Shown here one piece after another: positions 22,877 through 30,776 of a stretch of DNA of 41,713 nt. This stretch comes from an uncultured Holophagaceae bacterium (lineage in GTDB: Bacteria; Acidobacteriota; Holophagae; Holophagales; Holophagaceae), in the NCBI GenBank assembly GCA_903913215.1, contig CAIWKE010000040.1:1-41713 (forward strand). The letters are read 5' to 3'. Numbering within the stretch: the stretch's first letter is position 1; every line of letters begins with the position of its first letter. The notes beneath the pieces are model-generated. The model was not told the origin of the DNA and did no database searches. It saw nothing but the letters and a program-made list of their open reading frames with translations. Position numbers and translations under genes: made by a program.

Positions 22877-23872
22877 ATGCTCCGCTTCATGAAGCCGACC
22901 CTGCTCGCCCTCCTGTTGCTGACCGCCCCCGCCTTCGTCCAGGCATCGGATTCGGAGCCATTGGGGGTCGCCTTGGAGAACCTCAGCTACCCACATCCGG
23001 TGCACTTCTTCCCGCTCATAGTGGAGGGCCAGGATCTGCGCATGGCATACATGGATGTGCCGCCCGCGGGCCACGCCAACGGCCAGACCGTGCTGCTGCT
23101 CCACGGCAAGAATTTCTTCGGCGCCTACTGGGCGGGCACGATCCAGGCCCTGAGTGCGGCGGGATTCCGGGTGGTGGTGCCGGACCAGCTGGGCTTCGGC
23201 AAGTCTCCCAAGCCCGACATCCATTACAGCTTTGAACTAATGGCCCAGACCACGCGGGCCTTGCTGGACAGCCTCGGCATCGCGAAGACCACCGTGGTGG
23301 GCCACTCCATGGGCGGCATGCTGGCGGTGCGTTACACGCTGCTGTACCCAGCTGCTACGACCCGTCTGGTGCTGGAAAACCCCATCGGACTGGAGGACTA
23401 CCGCGTGAAGGTGCCCTTCACGAGCGTGGATGCGACATACCGCGCCATGCTCTCCCCCACGCGGGAAGGACTGGACCGCTTCTACCGCAGCTACTTCGGA
23501 ACTTGGAAGGCCGAGTTCGGCATCTGGTCCGAGCTGGCCTGGCGGGCCACCCTCAGCGGCGAGTGGCCGCGGGCCGCCAGGGCCTCGGCCCTCACCTACG
23601 ACATGATCTACACCCAGCCGGTGGTGCAGGACCTGCCGCGCCTGGCCGTGCCGACACTCCTGATCATCGGCCAGGCCGACCGCACCACCCTCGGCCGCGG
23701 GGCCCTGCCGCCGGACGTGCTGGCGACCATGGGCCGTTACCCGGAACTGGGTCGCCGGGCCCAGGCCGCCATCCCCGGGGCGAAGCTGGCCGAACTGGAG
23801 GGTGTGGGGCACATCGCCCACCTGGAAGCCCCGGAGCGCTTCCACACAGCCCTGCTGGCCTTCCTGAAATAG
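22877..23872 (+). CDS. Exported alpha/beta hydrolase
   Basis: 331 residues. A signal peptide is clear (MKPTLLALLLLTAPAFVQA), so it is exported to the periplasm or beyond. Serine hydrolase features: oxyanion strand TVLLLHGKNFFGAYW, nucleophile elbow VVGHSMGGMLAVRY, acid loop LLIIGQADRTT and catalytic His in GVGHIAHLEAPERF. It belongs to the broad alpha/beta hydrolase-6 group (esterases, haloalkane dehalogenase relatives); the substrate is unknown. Two in-frame ATGs are possible, 22877 and 22889; the longer open frame to 22778 would put about 33 unlikely residues before the signal peptide. It lies beside an AT-rich scar and the PilY1-like remnant. Confidence 0.87.
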   Translation: MLRFMKPTLLALLLLTAPAFVQASDSEPLGVALENLSYPHPVHFFPLIVEGQDLRMAYMDVPPAGHANGQTVLLLHGKNFFGAYWAGTIQALSAAGFRVVVPDQLGFGKSPKPDIHYSFELMAQTTRALLDSLGIAKTTVVGHSMGGMLAVRYTLLYPAATTRLVLENPIGLEDYRVKVPFTSVDATYRAMLSPTREGLDRFYRSYFGTWKAEFGIWSELAWRATLSGEWPRAARASALTYDMIYTQPVVQDLPRLAVPTLLIIGQADRTTLGRGALPPDVLATMGRYPELGRRAQAAIPGAKLAELEGVGHIAHLEAPERFHTALLAFLK

Positions 23873-23907
23873 CCGCCAGCCCATCAAGCCTGGAGTACCC
23901 TCAGGGG

Positions 23908-24699
23908 ATGGAACCCACCACCCTCCGCGCCGTCATGGCCGCCCTCCGGCATCCGGAGACTGGCTGTCCCTGGGATCTGAAGCAGGACCACCAGAGCCTG
24001 GCCCGCTACCTGCGCGAGGAGGCCGCCGAGGTGCTCGAGGCCCTGGCCTCCCATCAGATCGGAGACCCCACCAGGGAAGCCCACCTCTGCGAGGAACTGG
24101 GGGACCTCTGGCTGCAGATCGCCTTCCACGCGGAACTGGCCGAGGCCCGGGGCGCCTGGGACCTCCATGATGTCGAACGCAGCGTGGTGGAGAAGCTGGT
24201 GCGCCGCCATCCCCATGTTTTCGGCGAGGTGGATGTAGCGGGCTCCGACGAGGTGCTCACGAACTGGGCCGCCATCAAGCGGGTAGAAAAGGGGCACACC
24301 ACCGAGAATGAGCCGCGTCTGCTGGAGGGCATTCCCGCCACACTCTCGCCCATGGACGAGGCCTTGGAGATCGGCCGCCGCTGCGCCAAGGTGGGCTTCG
24401 AGTGGCCGGACCTGGAGGGCGTCCTGGACAAGGTGAAGGAGGAGGTGGCGGAGCTGCAGGCGGAGTCTGATCCCGTGCGCGTCGAGGAGGAATTCGGCGA
24501 TGTGCTCTTCAGCTTGATGCAGTGGGCGCGGAAGAAGGGGGTGGATCCAGACGCCGCCCTGCGGAAGCAGATGCTGCGCTTCAAGGGCCGATTCCGCGCG
24601 GTGGAGGACGATGCCCGGGCTGTGGGAGGCTGGGAGCAGCGGAGCCTGGAGCAGATGGAAGCAGCCTGGCAGGCAGAGAAGAAGCGGGTAAAGCCATGA
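23908..24699 (+). CDS. mazG: Nucleoside triphosphate pyrophosphohydrolase MazG
   Basis: 263 residues, cytosolic all-alpha NTP pyrophosphohydrolase that removes non-canonical or excess NTPs and affects (p)ppGpp levels. It has the tandem MazG layout of the housekeeping E. coli type: the first domain opens GCPWDLKQDHQSLARYLREE with EEAAEVLEAL and EELGDLWLQIAFH; the second has GFEWPDLEGVLDKVKEEVAE and EEFGDVLFSLMQWARK. The paired EExxE/ExxD metal-binding motifs are intact in both. The ATG at 23908 follows CAGGGG. The stop overlaps the start of the next gene (ATGATG). Confidence 0.95.
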   Translation: MEPTTLRAVMAALRHPETGCPWDLKQDHQSLARYLREEAAEVLEALASHQIGDPTREAHLCEELGDLWLQIAFHAELAEARGAWDLHDVERSVVEKLVRRHPHVFGEVDVAGSDEVLTNWAAIKRVEKGHTTENEPRLLEGIPATLSPMDEALEIGRRCAKVGFEWPDLEGVLDKVKEEVAELQAESDPVRVEEEFGDVLFSLMQWARKKGVDPDAALRKQMLRFKGRFRAVEDDARAVGGWEQRSLEQMEAAWQAEKKRVKP

Positions 24700-25232
24700 T
24701 GACCCTGCTCCTCTCCCGCTCCAGCGCCCCGCCTCCCGTCGGCTTCCTTTTGCTGTTCATCCCTGCCGTGTTCCTGGGCACCAGCTGGCTCACGAACAAG
24801 CTCATGGGCATCGACGCCATGTACGAGGACTGGCCCGCGGATCCCACGGATCCCATCGAGCAGAACGTCGGCTGGCAGCAGGTCGAGTTTGGCGGCTTCC
24901 GTGGCCACTGCCCCATGTCCATGAAGTTCGGTCGACGCTGCCTCCACCTCAAGCAGCCCTTCCCCTTCCAGCCGCTCTGGTGGAAGGGCCCCGCGTCCAT
25001 CCCCTGGCACGAGGTGCTGCTGACCAAGCCCCCCAGCGAGGCCTGGTGGGCCCTTTTCAGTGCCGCAGAGTTCACCCTGGGCCAGGGGGGCAGGATGATC
25101 CGTCTCCGCGGCAAGGCCGCGAAGCTCCTCATGGCGAGGGTTGCACCGCAGGGACCTGGCTCAGGACCCAACTCAGGGCAGGGGCCCCACGTCCCACCTG
25201 TGGTCGGGCCCGGGGCCATCCGTCCCCGGTAG
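24696..25232 (+). CDS. Hypothetical membrane-anchored protein (178 aa)
   Basis: No family is recognised. A hydrophobic segment (residues 12-30, VGFLLLFIPAVFLGTSWLT) probably anchors the protein in the inner membrane. The soluble part has a Trp/Pro-rich region (QPFPFQPLWWKGPASIPWHE) and ends in a Gly/Pro-rich low-complexity tail. The block WWKGPASIPWHEVLL followed by a short TLGQGGRMIRLRGKAA resembles the short beta-barrel proteins that sense bilayer or PH-like modules, but this is only a visual impression. It overlaps mazG by 4 bases and is probably cotranscribed. An alternative start is 24699. Confidence 0.65.
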   Translation: MMTLLLSRSSAPPPVGFLLLFIPAVFLGTSWLTNKLMGIDAMYEDWPADPTDPIEQNVGWQQVEFGGFRGHCPMSMKFGRRCLHLKQPFPFQPLWWKGPASIPWHEVLLTKPPSEAWWALFSAAEFTLGQGGRMIRLRGKAAKLLMARVAPQGPGSGPNSGQGPHVPPVVGPGAIRPR

Positions 25233-25254
25233 CCTACTGAAGTACAAAATCCAA

Positions 25255-25301
25255 CACCAAGGCACCAAGAATTGATTCCCGCTTTCCTTGGTGCCTTGGT
25301 G
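25255..25301. repeat. Perfect 15-bp fold-back with 8-nt periodic arms
   Basis: CACCAAGGCACCAAG (25255-25269) is the exact reverse complement of 25287-25301; the loop is 17 bases. Each arm is almost two copies of the 8-mer CACCAAGG. It sits between the convergent ends of the 178-residue gene and dmlA and could serve as a bidirectional terminator, although no strong T-run flanks it. Confidence 0.85.
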
Positions 25302-25331
25302 GTGATCAGTTCTGCTTTTGTCGAAAAGGCC

Positions 25332-26387
25332 TCACACCGCATCCGCGATGGCCATGCCCATATCCGTGGTGCTGGCTTTGCCGCCCATGTCCGGGGTGCG
25401 GGGGCCGTGTCCGAGAACATGCTCAATGGCGGCCATGACCGAGGCTGCGGCCTCGGGGCAGCCCAGGTGGTCCAGCATCATGGCCCCGGCCCAGATCTGG
25501 CCCACGGGGTTGGCGATGCCCTGCCCGTAGATGTCCGGCGCGGAGCCGTGGACGGGTTCGAACATGGAGGGGTACTCCCGCTCGGGGTTCAGGTTGGCGC
25601 TGGGGGCGATGGCGATGGTGCCCGTGCAGGCGGGGCCCAGGTCCGACAGGATGTCGCCGAAGAGGTTGGAGCCCACCACCACATCGAACCAGTGGGGGTT
25701 GCGCACGAACTGGGCCGTGAGGATGTCCACGTGGTACTGGTCCACCTTCACATCGGGATAGGCCGCGGCCATGGCTTTCACCCGTTCGTCCCAGTAGGGC
25801 ATGGTGATGGCGATGCCGTTGGACTTCGTGGCCGAGGTGAGGTGCTTCTTCGGCCTTGCCTGGGCGATGTCGAAGGCCACCTTCAGGATGCGGTCCACGC
25901 CCTGGCGGGTGAAGACACTCTGTTGCACGGCCATCTCCTGCTCCGTACCCTCGTAGAGGCGACCACCGATGCTGGAGTATTCGCCCTCGTTGTTCTCCCG
26001 CACCACCACCATGTCGATGTCGCCCACCTTTCGGCCCACCAGGGGGCAGGGCACGCCAGGCATCAGCTTCACCGGCCGCAGGTTGGCGTATTGCTTGAAG
26101 CCTCGACGAATGGGGATGAGCAGGCCCCAGAGGGAGATGTGGTCCGGCACACCGGGAAAACCTACGGCGCCCAGAAATACTGAATCATGGCGGCGGATCT
26201 GATCCAGGCCATCCTCGGGCATCATCAGCCCGGTCTGGAGGTAGGTCTCACAGCTCCAGGAGAATGGATCCCAATGGAAACTCAGCCCATGTTTCTTCCC
26301 GGCGGCGTCCAGTACGCGGATGCCCTCGGGCACCACCTCCTTGCCGATGCCGTCACCAGGAATCACAGCGATCTTGAACTCGCGCAT
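25332..26387 (-). CDS. dmlA: D-malate dehydrogenase (decarboxylating) / tartrate dehydrogenase family
   Basis: 351 residues of the isocitrate/isopropylmalate dehydrogenase fold, cytosolic, NAD-dependent. It follows the DmlA/TtuC subfamily closely: IAVIPGDGIGKEVVPEGI, PDHISLWGLLIPIRRGF, NLRPVKLMPGVPCPL, DIDMVVVRENNEGEYSSIGG, TSATKSNGIAITMPYWDERV and ASNLF-like VGSNLFGDILSDLGPACTGT. DmlA oxidises D-malate to pyruvate and CO2; relatives act on tartrate or isopropylmalate. The catalytic Lys (ATKSNG), Tyr (EGEYSS) and metal-binding Asp residues (FGDILSD) are present. The ATG has GAGGAGG upstream. The same-strand Dcu transporter 186 bp upstream supports C4-dicarboxylate use. Confidence 0.93.
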   Translation of the reverse strand: MREFKIAVIPGDGIGKEVVPEGIRVLDAAGKKHGLSFHWDPFSWSCETYLQTGLMMPEDGLDQIRRHDSVFLGAVGFPGVPDHISLWGLLIPIRRGFKQYANLRPVKLMPGVPCPLVGRKVGDIDMVVVRENNEGEYSSIGGRLYEGTEQEMAVQQSVFTRQGVDRILKVAFDIAQARPKKHLTSATKSNGIAITMPYWDERVKAMAAAYPDVKVDQYHVDILTAQFVRNPHWFDVVVGSNLFGDILSDLGPACTGTIAIAPSANLNPEREYPSMFEPVHGSAPDIYGQGIANPVGQIWAGAMMLDHLGCPEAAASVMAAIEHVLGHGPRTPDMGGKASTTDMGMAIADAV

Positions 26388-26421
26388 GGAGCCTCCTCAA
26401 TTTGAAAACATCAAAACCTGA

Positions 26422-26548
26422 ACCACGAAGACAGGAAGACCACGAAGAAGGACCTCAACGACTCTTGCAGAGGGGGCCGCACCCCACCTCAGAAAAAGGG
26501 CACTCAGCCACAATGGGCACAAAGGCTCAGTCATCGCGTCTTCGTGGT
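26422..26548. repeat. Larger fold-back element with 8-nt periodic arms
   Basis: The left arm starts ACCACGAAGAC (26422-26432), which recurs as its reverse complement GTCTTCGTGGT at 26538-26548. Units read CACGAAGA, CAGGAAGA, C, CACGAAGA, and the interior has CACAATGG and CACAAAGG. It fills most of the 186-bp gap between dcu and dmlA. No gene or T-run is seen in it. Confidence 0.65.
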
Positions 26549-26573
26549 GGATTTGTTAGTTGAAAACCAAGCC

Positions 26574-27908
26574 TCAAGCGAAAAGCTTGGATAGTCCATA
26601 GGCCACGACTGTGGAGGTGCTCACACCGATGAGGCCGGGGATCATGAAGCTGTGGTTGAGGAGGTATTTCCCGATGCGGGTGGTGCCGGTGCGGTCCATG
26701 TTGATGGCCGCCAGATCGCTGGGGTAGAAGGCGAAGAAGAAGTAGGCGTAGCTGGCGGGGATGAGGCCCAGCAGCAGGGGTGTGGGTAGGCCCAGGGCGT
26801 AGCCGAAGGGCAGCATGATGGTGAGGGTGGCGGCCTGGCTCTTCACGAAGGCGGACACGCAGAACATGGCGATGGCGAAGGACCAGGGCGCGTGCTGCAC
26901 CATGACCTTGATGTTGGCGATGAGGTACCCCTCATTGGCCTTGATGAAGGTCTCGCTCATCCAGGCGATGCCAAAGATCGAGACCACGGCGATCATGCCT
27001 GCGATGAAGACGCTGGAGCGGGCGATGTCCGGGGCCTTGACCTTGGTGGCGAAGAGAATGAAGGAGCCAAAGGCCAGCATGATGATCTGCACGACCGTGG
27101 TCATGGGCACGGGTTTGCCGCCCACCAGCGGCAGCAGGGCGGGCTTCAGGGCGATGAGCACGATGCTGAGTACGCCTGCGAAGAAGAGGGCCACCGAGAG
27201 CTTGGCCGAGGTGGAGATTTCCTTGTCCAGGGTGGTGACGTCGGCGTCCAGGGCCTTGGCAAAGGCGGGATCCTTCATGCGCTCCAGGAACTCGGGATCC
27301 TGGTCCAGCTCCTTGCCCCGGTTGTAGCTCCAGGCCGCTGCGGCCAGCACGCCGATGATGCCCGCGGGCAGGGTGATGCGGATGATCTCGAAAAGGCCCA
27401 CTGGATGGCCATTCTTGGCGGCCATGGCCAGAAAGGTGGTGACAGCGGCAGCCACGGGACTGGCGGTGATGCCCATCTGCGAGGCCACGCTGGAGATGGC
27501 CATGGGGCGCTCGGGGCGGATGCGGGTCTTGAGGGCCACGTCCGAGATGACCGGCAACAGCGCATAGACCGCGTGGCCCGTACCCACGCAGACCGTGAGC
27601 AGGAAGGTCGACAGCGGTGCCAGGATGGTCACCTGCTTGGGATGGGCACGCAGCAGGCGCTCTGTGAGCTGCACCAGATAGTCCAGGCCACCGGCCACCT
27701 GCAGGGTGGCCGAGGCGGTGACCACCGCGAGGATGATGAGCATGACGTCGATGGGGGGCGTGCCCGGGGCCACCCGGAACAGCAGCACCAGCACGGCGAC
27801 ACCCAGGCCACCGATGAGACCCAGGGCCACACCGCCCTTGCGAATACCCAGGAGGATGGCGCTGAGCACCAGCAGGAACTGGATCCAGAACATGAGGGCA
27901 GGGGACAT
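26574..27908 (-). CDS. Anaerobic C4-dicarboxylate transporter, DcuA/DcuB family
   Basis: 444 residues, inner-membrane secondary transporter with about 10-12 hydrophobic segments. Family features: MFWIQFLLVLSAILLGIRKG at the start, GGLDYLVQLTERLLRAHPKQ, the conserved core FLLTVCVGTGHAVYALLPVI and ERPMAISSVASQMGITASPV, and PASYAYFFFAFYPSDLAAIN near the end. Dcu carriers exchange or take up fumarate, malate, aspartate and succinate. Lying upstream of dmlA on the same strand, it plausibly imports malate for it. The ATG at 27908 has AGGAG upstream. DcuA versus DcuB cannot be decided by eye. Confidence 0.93.
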   Translation of the reverse strand: MSPALMFWIQFLLVLSAILLGIRKGGVALGLIGGLGVAVLVLLFRVAPGTPPIDVMLIILAVVTASATLQVAGGLDYLVQLTERLLRAHPKQVTILAPLSTFLLTVCVGTGHAVYALLPVISDVALKTRIRPERPMAISSVASQMGITASPVAAAVTTFLAMAAKNGHPVGLFEIIRITLPAGIIGVLAAAAWSYNRGKELDQDPEFLERMKDPAFAKALDADVTTLDKEISTSAKLSVALFFAGVLSIVLIALKPALLPLVGGKPVPMTTVVQIIMLAFGSFILFATKVKAPDIARSSVFIAGMIAVVSIFGIAWMSETFIKANEGYLIANIKVMVQHAPWSFAIAMFCVSAFVKSQAATLTIMLPFGYALGLPTPLLLGLIPASYAYFFFAFYPSDLAAINMDRTGTTRIGKYLLNHSFMIPGLIGVSTSTVVAYGLSKLFA

Positions 27909-27941
27909 GATGGGACTCCTGAAAGCGGGCCAAGTGGTTAG

Positions 27942-27970
27942 ACCATTCCGATCTGTTCGGCCGAAATGGT
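27942..27970. promoter_or_regulatory. Nested inverted repeat in the dcu/aroDE divergent gap
   Basis: ACCATT (27942-27947) pairs with AATGGT (27965-27970), and inside it CCGA (27948-27951) pairs with TCGG (27957-27960). It lies 34 bases before the dcu start codon in the 129-bp divergent region, a position suited to an operator. No cognate regulator is adjacent. Confidence 0.3.
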
Positions 27971-28037
27971 AGCAGATAGGTGGGTCATCAAAGAGCTTTC
28001 CTTAGTTCCAAATCGTGAATGGAGTGGGTGAAGGCCG

Positions 28038-29474
28038 ATGATGTCAGCCCTTTCCCGTGGCCCCTCAGGGTCACGGCAGGTAGGATGGCAAAATTGGATC
28101 CCGCCCTTGAAACCACTGCCCTTCCACCTTGTGACCCTGACCCACCCCCGGTGGGAAGACGCCCTCCACTGCGCCAAGCGCCTGGGGGAGGACGCCCTGC
28201 CTGAGTTGCGGCTGGACCTATTCCCGGACCTGGATCCCGAAGCCCTGGTGGACGCACTCAAGCGCCGGTGCCTGGTCACCTGCCGCCGCGCCTCAGAAGG
28301 GGGCCGCTGGCCCGACGAGGACGAGGCGGGGCGCCTGGCCCACCTCTGCCGCGCCCTGCCCGGACGGCCCGCCTGGCTGGACCTGGAGTGGGACCTGCCC
28401 ATTCCGCCCGAGATTGAGGTGTCCCGCACCCACGTGCGCCTGCTGCGGTCGGTTCATGTCAAGCCAGGGGTCTTCGACCTGGAGGCGCGCCTGACCGAGT
28501 TGCCCCCGGGCGAGGCCTACAAGTGGGTGGGCTGGGCCGGGCGCCTGGGTGATGCCGGGCACCTGCGCCGACCCCTGGCCTGGGCCCGGGACCACGGCAT
28601 TCCCCTGGCGGCCTTTCTCATGGGGCCCAAGGGCCTGCCCAGTCGGGCCCTGCAGTCCGTGTGGGGCGGGGCCTTCACCTACGCCGCCCCTGACGATGGC
28701 CCCCCGGCGGCTCCGGGCCAGTTGCCCCTGGCACTGCTGCGGGCCTGGCGCTGCGCGAAGCTGCACCCCGCTCATGGGCTGTGCGGCGTCATCGGCGATC
28801 CTGTCCTGCACTCCCGGGGCCCGGCCTTCCACAACCCCCGCTTCCAGCGGGCCTTCAAGGATCTGCTCTACCTGCCCCTGCTCTGCGGGGAGGCCGAAGA
28901 AGCGGTGGAGGCTCTGGACGCTCTGGAGGTCCTGGGTCTGAGCATCACGGCACCCTTGAAGCTGAGCCTTCCGGCGGCCCTGGGCCTGCAGGGCCCCCTC
29001 AATACGCTCTGGCGCCGCCGTGTGGGCGAGCCCTGGCAGGGCGCCAACACCGATGCAGAGGCCTTCGCCCAGGCCCTGGCGACTCTGTCGCCCGGCCCCG
29101 TGCTGCTCCTGGGGGGCGGTGGCGTGGCCGAGACAAGCCTCGCCCTCCTGGAGGCCTCGGGGCGCCCGGTGCTCCAGGTCTCCCGGGCGCAGCCCCGCAG
29201 CGAGGCCACCGTGGCCGCCTTCGCGCCCGTGGGCCTCGTGCAGGCCACGAGCCTTGGCATGAGTGCTGATGATCTCGCGCCCTTCCCCGCGCTGCTCGCT
29301 GCCGCCCGCCCCAGTGCCCGCTGGGCCCTGGAGTGGATCTACAAGGAAGACACCGCCTTCGCTCTCTGGGCCAAAGAAGCTGGTCTCCAGCTCATCAGTG
29401 GCGCCAGCCTCTTCGAGGCCCAGGCCGAAGGGCAGAGCCGGCGGTTCATCGAAGGCTGTGGCGGAGCCACCTGA
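28038..29474 (+). CDS. aroDE: Bifunctional 3-dehydroquinate dehydratase (type I) / shikimate dehydrogenase
   Basis: About 478 residues, cytosolic, carrying steps 3 and 4 of the shikimate pathway in one chain. The N-terminal half is a type I dehydroquinase (AroD barrel): LPELRLDLF, CRRASEGGRW, the catalytic His in LLRSVHVKPG and the Schiff-base Lys in EAYKWVGWAG. The C-terminal half is AroE: GVIGDPVLHSRGPAFHNPRF, the catalytic Lys in SITAPLKLSLP, ANTDAEAF, the NADP Gly-loop LLLGGGGVAETSLALL and the terminal GASLFEAQAEGQ. The start is uncertain: ATGs at 28038/28041 follow GAAGG, but homology begins near LPFHLVTLTHP, so a TTG at 28107 is possible. It precedes the degenerate NtrC-like gene by 27 bp. 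Confidence 0.93.
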   Translation: MMSALSRGPSGSRQVGWQNWIPPLKPLPFHLVTLTHPRWEDALHCAKRLGEDALPELRLDLFPDLDPEALVDALKRRCLVTCRRASEGGRWPDEDEAGRLAHLCRALPGRPAWLDLEWDLPIPPEIEVSRTHVRLLRSVHVKPGVFDLEARLTELPPGEAYKWVGWAGRLGDAGHLRRPLAWARDHGIPLAAFLMGPKGLPSRALQSVWGGAFTYAAPDDGPPAAPGQLPLALLRAWRCAKLHPAHGLCGVIGDPVLHSRGPAFHNPRFQRAFKDLLYLPLLCGEAEEAVEALDALEVLGLSITAPLKLSLPAALGLQGPLNTLWRRRVGEPWQGANTDAEAFAQALATLSPGPVLLLGGGGVAETSLALLEASGRPVLQVSRAQPRSEATVAAFAPVGLVQATSLGMSADDLAPFPALLAAARPSARWALEWIYKEDTAFALWAKEAGLQLISGASLFEAQAEGQSRRFIEGCGGAT

Positions 29475-29501
29475 GCCCCGTTCGCTGCTACCGTTCATCT
29501 C

Positions 29502-30776
29502 ATGGACCTCCTGCTGGTCGAGGACAAAGACAGTTTCCGGCGCCTGTTGACGCAGGCCCTGGCGGATTCGGCCTGGGCGGTGCGGGCGGTGCCGGATCCC
29601 CAGGAGGCGCTGCGGGCCTTGGCGGAGCAGCCCTTTCATGTGCTGGTGACAGACCTGCGCCTGCCGGGCATGAGTGGGCTGGAACTAATCCGTCGAGCCC
29701 GGCTGGCTCAGCCCTCCCTGCGGGTGGTGCTCATGTCTGCCTTCGGGGAACCCAAGGACATCGTGGAGGCCATGCGGCTCGGAGCCGATGACTTCCTGCC
29801 CAAGCCCTTCGATCTGGACGCCTTCCTGGCCCTGCTGGACCGCCTGCGGGCCCTGGTCGGGGCCCCGCCACCCGATCCTGCGGAGCCCTGGGTGGCCCAT
29901 AGCCCCGCCATGCAGGCCCTGGAGGGGGCCCTCCGCCAAGCAGCGGCCTCCAAGCTGCCGGTGCTGTTCCGGGGAGAGCGGGGCTCAGGCCGGGAGCGTA
30001 GCGCCCGACGCCTCCACTGCCTCCGGCACCCGGCCGCGCCCTACCTCAGCCTGCCCGCCACAACCCTGGGCGCCGAGGGCCCGGATCCGCGTACCCTCCA
30101 GCTCCTGCAAGGCGGCAGCCTCTACCTCGGGGGCCTGGAGCACCTGGCTCCTGGGGCCGCCGGGCCGCTGGCCCTGGCCATGGACAGTGAGCCGGGGCGG
30201 CGCCTGGTCTGGATGGCCGGCATCGACACCGAGGGCAGCCTGCCCCTGGAATTGGCCGAGCGGCTGGGGGTCTTGGAATTGCGGCTGCTGCCCCTGCGGG
30301 AGCGCCGAGAGGACCTGTTGGGTCTGGCCCGCCTGGCCCTGGAGCGGGCCGCCCGGCGGGAGGGCTGCCCGGTGCCCTGGCTGGAGCGCGCGGCGGAAAA
30401 GCAGCTCCTGGACCACGGCTGGCCCGGCAACGTGCGGGAACTGGACATCCTCCTGAGCCGTACCCTCCTCTTCACGCGGGGCCTGGCCATCCGAAGTTTC
30501 CCGGACCTGGGTCTGGGAGAGGCGGCGCCGCTCTGCATGCCCTGGCCCGAGGGGGGCGACCTGGAAACCATGCAGAAGGCCGTCGCCCGCTCGGCGGAGG
30601 CCCAACTGCTCCAGCGCTGCCTGCGCGAGGTCCAAGGGGACCTGCTCCGGGCGGCCGAGCGGTTGGGGCTGACGATGCGCACCCTGGCTCAGCGCTTGCG
30701 GGACCATGGCATCCCCCTGGAACATGGAGAAGCCAGCCCCGCTGGCGAAGCTCCCCCCTCCCGGAAGGCCCCATGA
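29502..30776 (+). CDS. NtrC-like response regulator with degenerate AAA+ core
   Basis: 424 residues. The receiver is intact (E7, D8, phospho-acceptor D51 in VTDLRLPG, K101 in PKPF). The central domain aligns with sigma-54 activators but its key motifs are lost: Walker A is RGERGSGRERSARR (Lys replaced by Arg), Walker B is GGSLYLGGLEHL (the LFLDEIG acids are gone), and the GAFTGA loop together with its flanking segment is deleted. The C-terminal lobe LLDHGWPGNVRELDILLSRT and the Fis-type HTH (AAERLGLTMRTLAQRLRDHG) remain. It therefore probably binds DNA in response to phosphorylation but cannot hydrolyse ATP or remodel sigma-54. Its stop overlaps the MoxR start (ATGA). Confidence 0.88.
   Translation: MDLLLVEDKDSFRRLLTQALADSAWAVRAVPDPQEALRALAEQPFHVLVTDLRLPGMSGLELIRRARLAQPSLRVVLMSAFGEPKDIVEAMRLGADDFLPKPFDLDAFLALLDRLRALVGAPPPDPAEPWVAHSPAMQALEGALRQAAASKLPVLFRGERGSGRERSARRLHCLRHPAAPYLSLPATTLGAEGPDPRTLQLLQGGSLYLGGLEHLAPGAAGPLALAMDSEPGRRLVWMAGIDTEGSLPLELAERLGVLELRLLPLRERREDLLGLARLALERAARREGCPVPWLERAAEKQLLDHGWPGNVRELDILLSRTLLFTRGLAIRSFPDLGLGEAAPLCMPWPEGGDLETMQKAVARSAEAQLLQRCLREVQGDLLRAAERLGLTMRTLAQRLRDHGIPLEHGEASPAGEAPPSRKAP

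Noticed and set aside
25332-26387. 3-isopropylmalate or isocitrate dehydrogenase
   Set aside because: The overall sequence follows the D-malate/tartrate subfamily (PDHISLWG, GDIDMVVVREN, SATKSNG), and no leu genes are adjacent.
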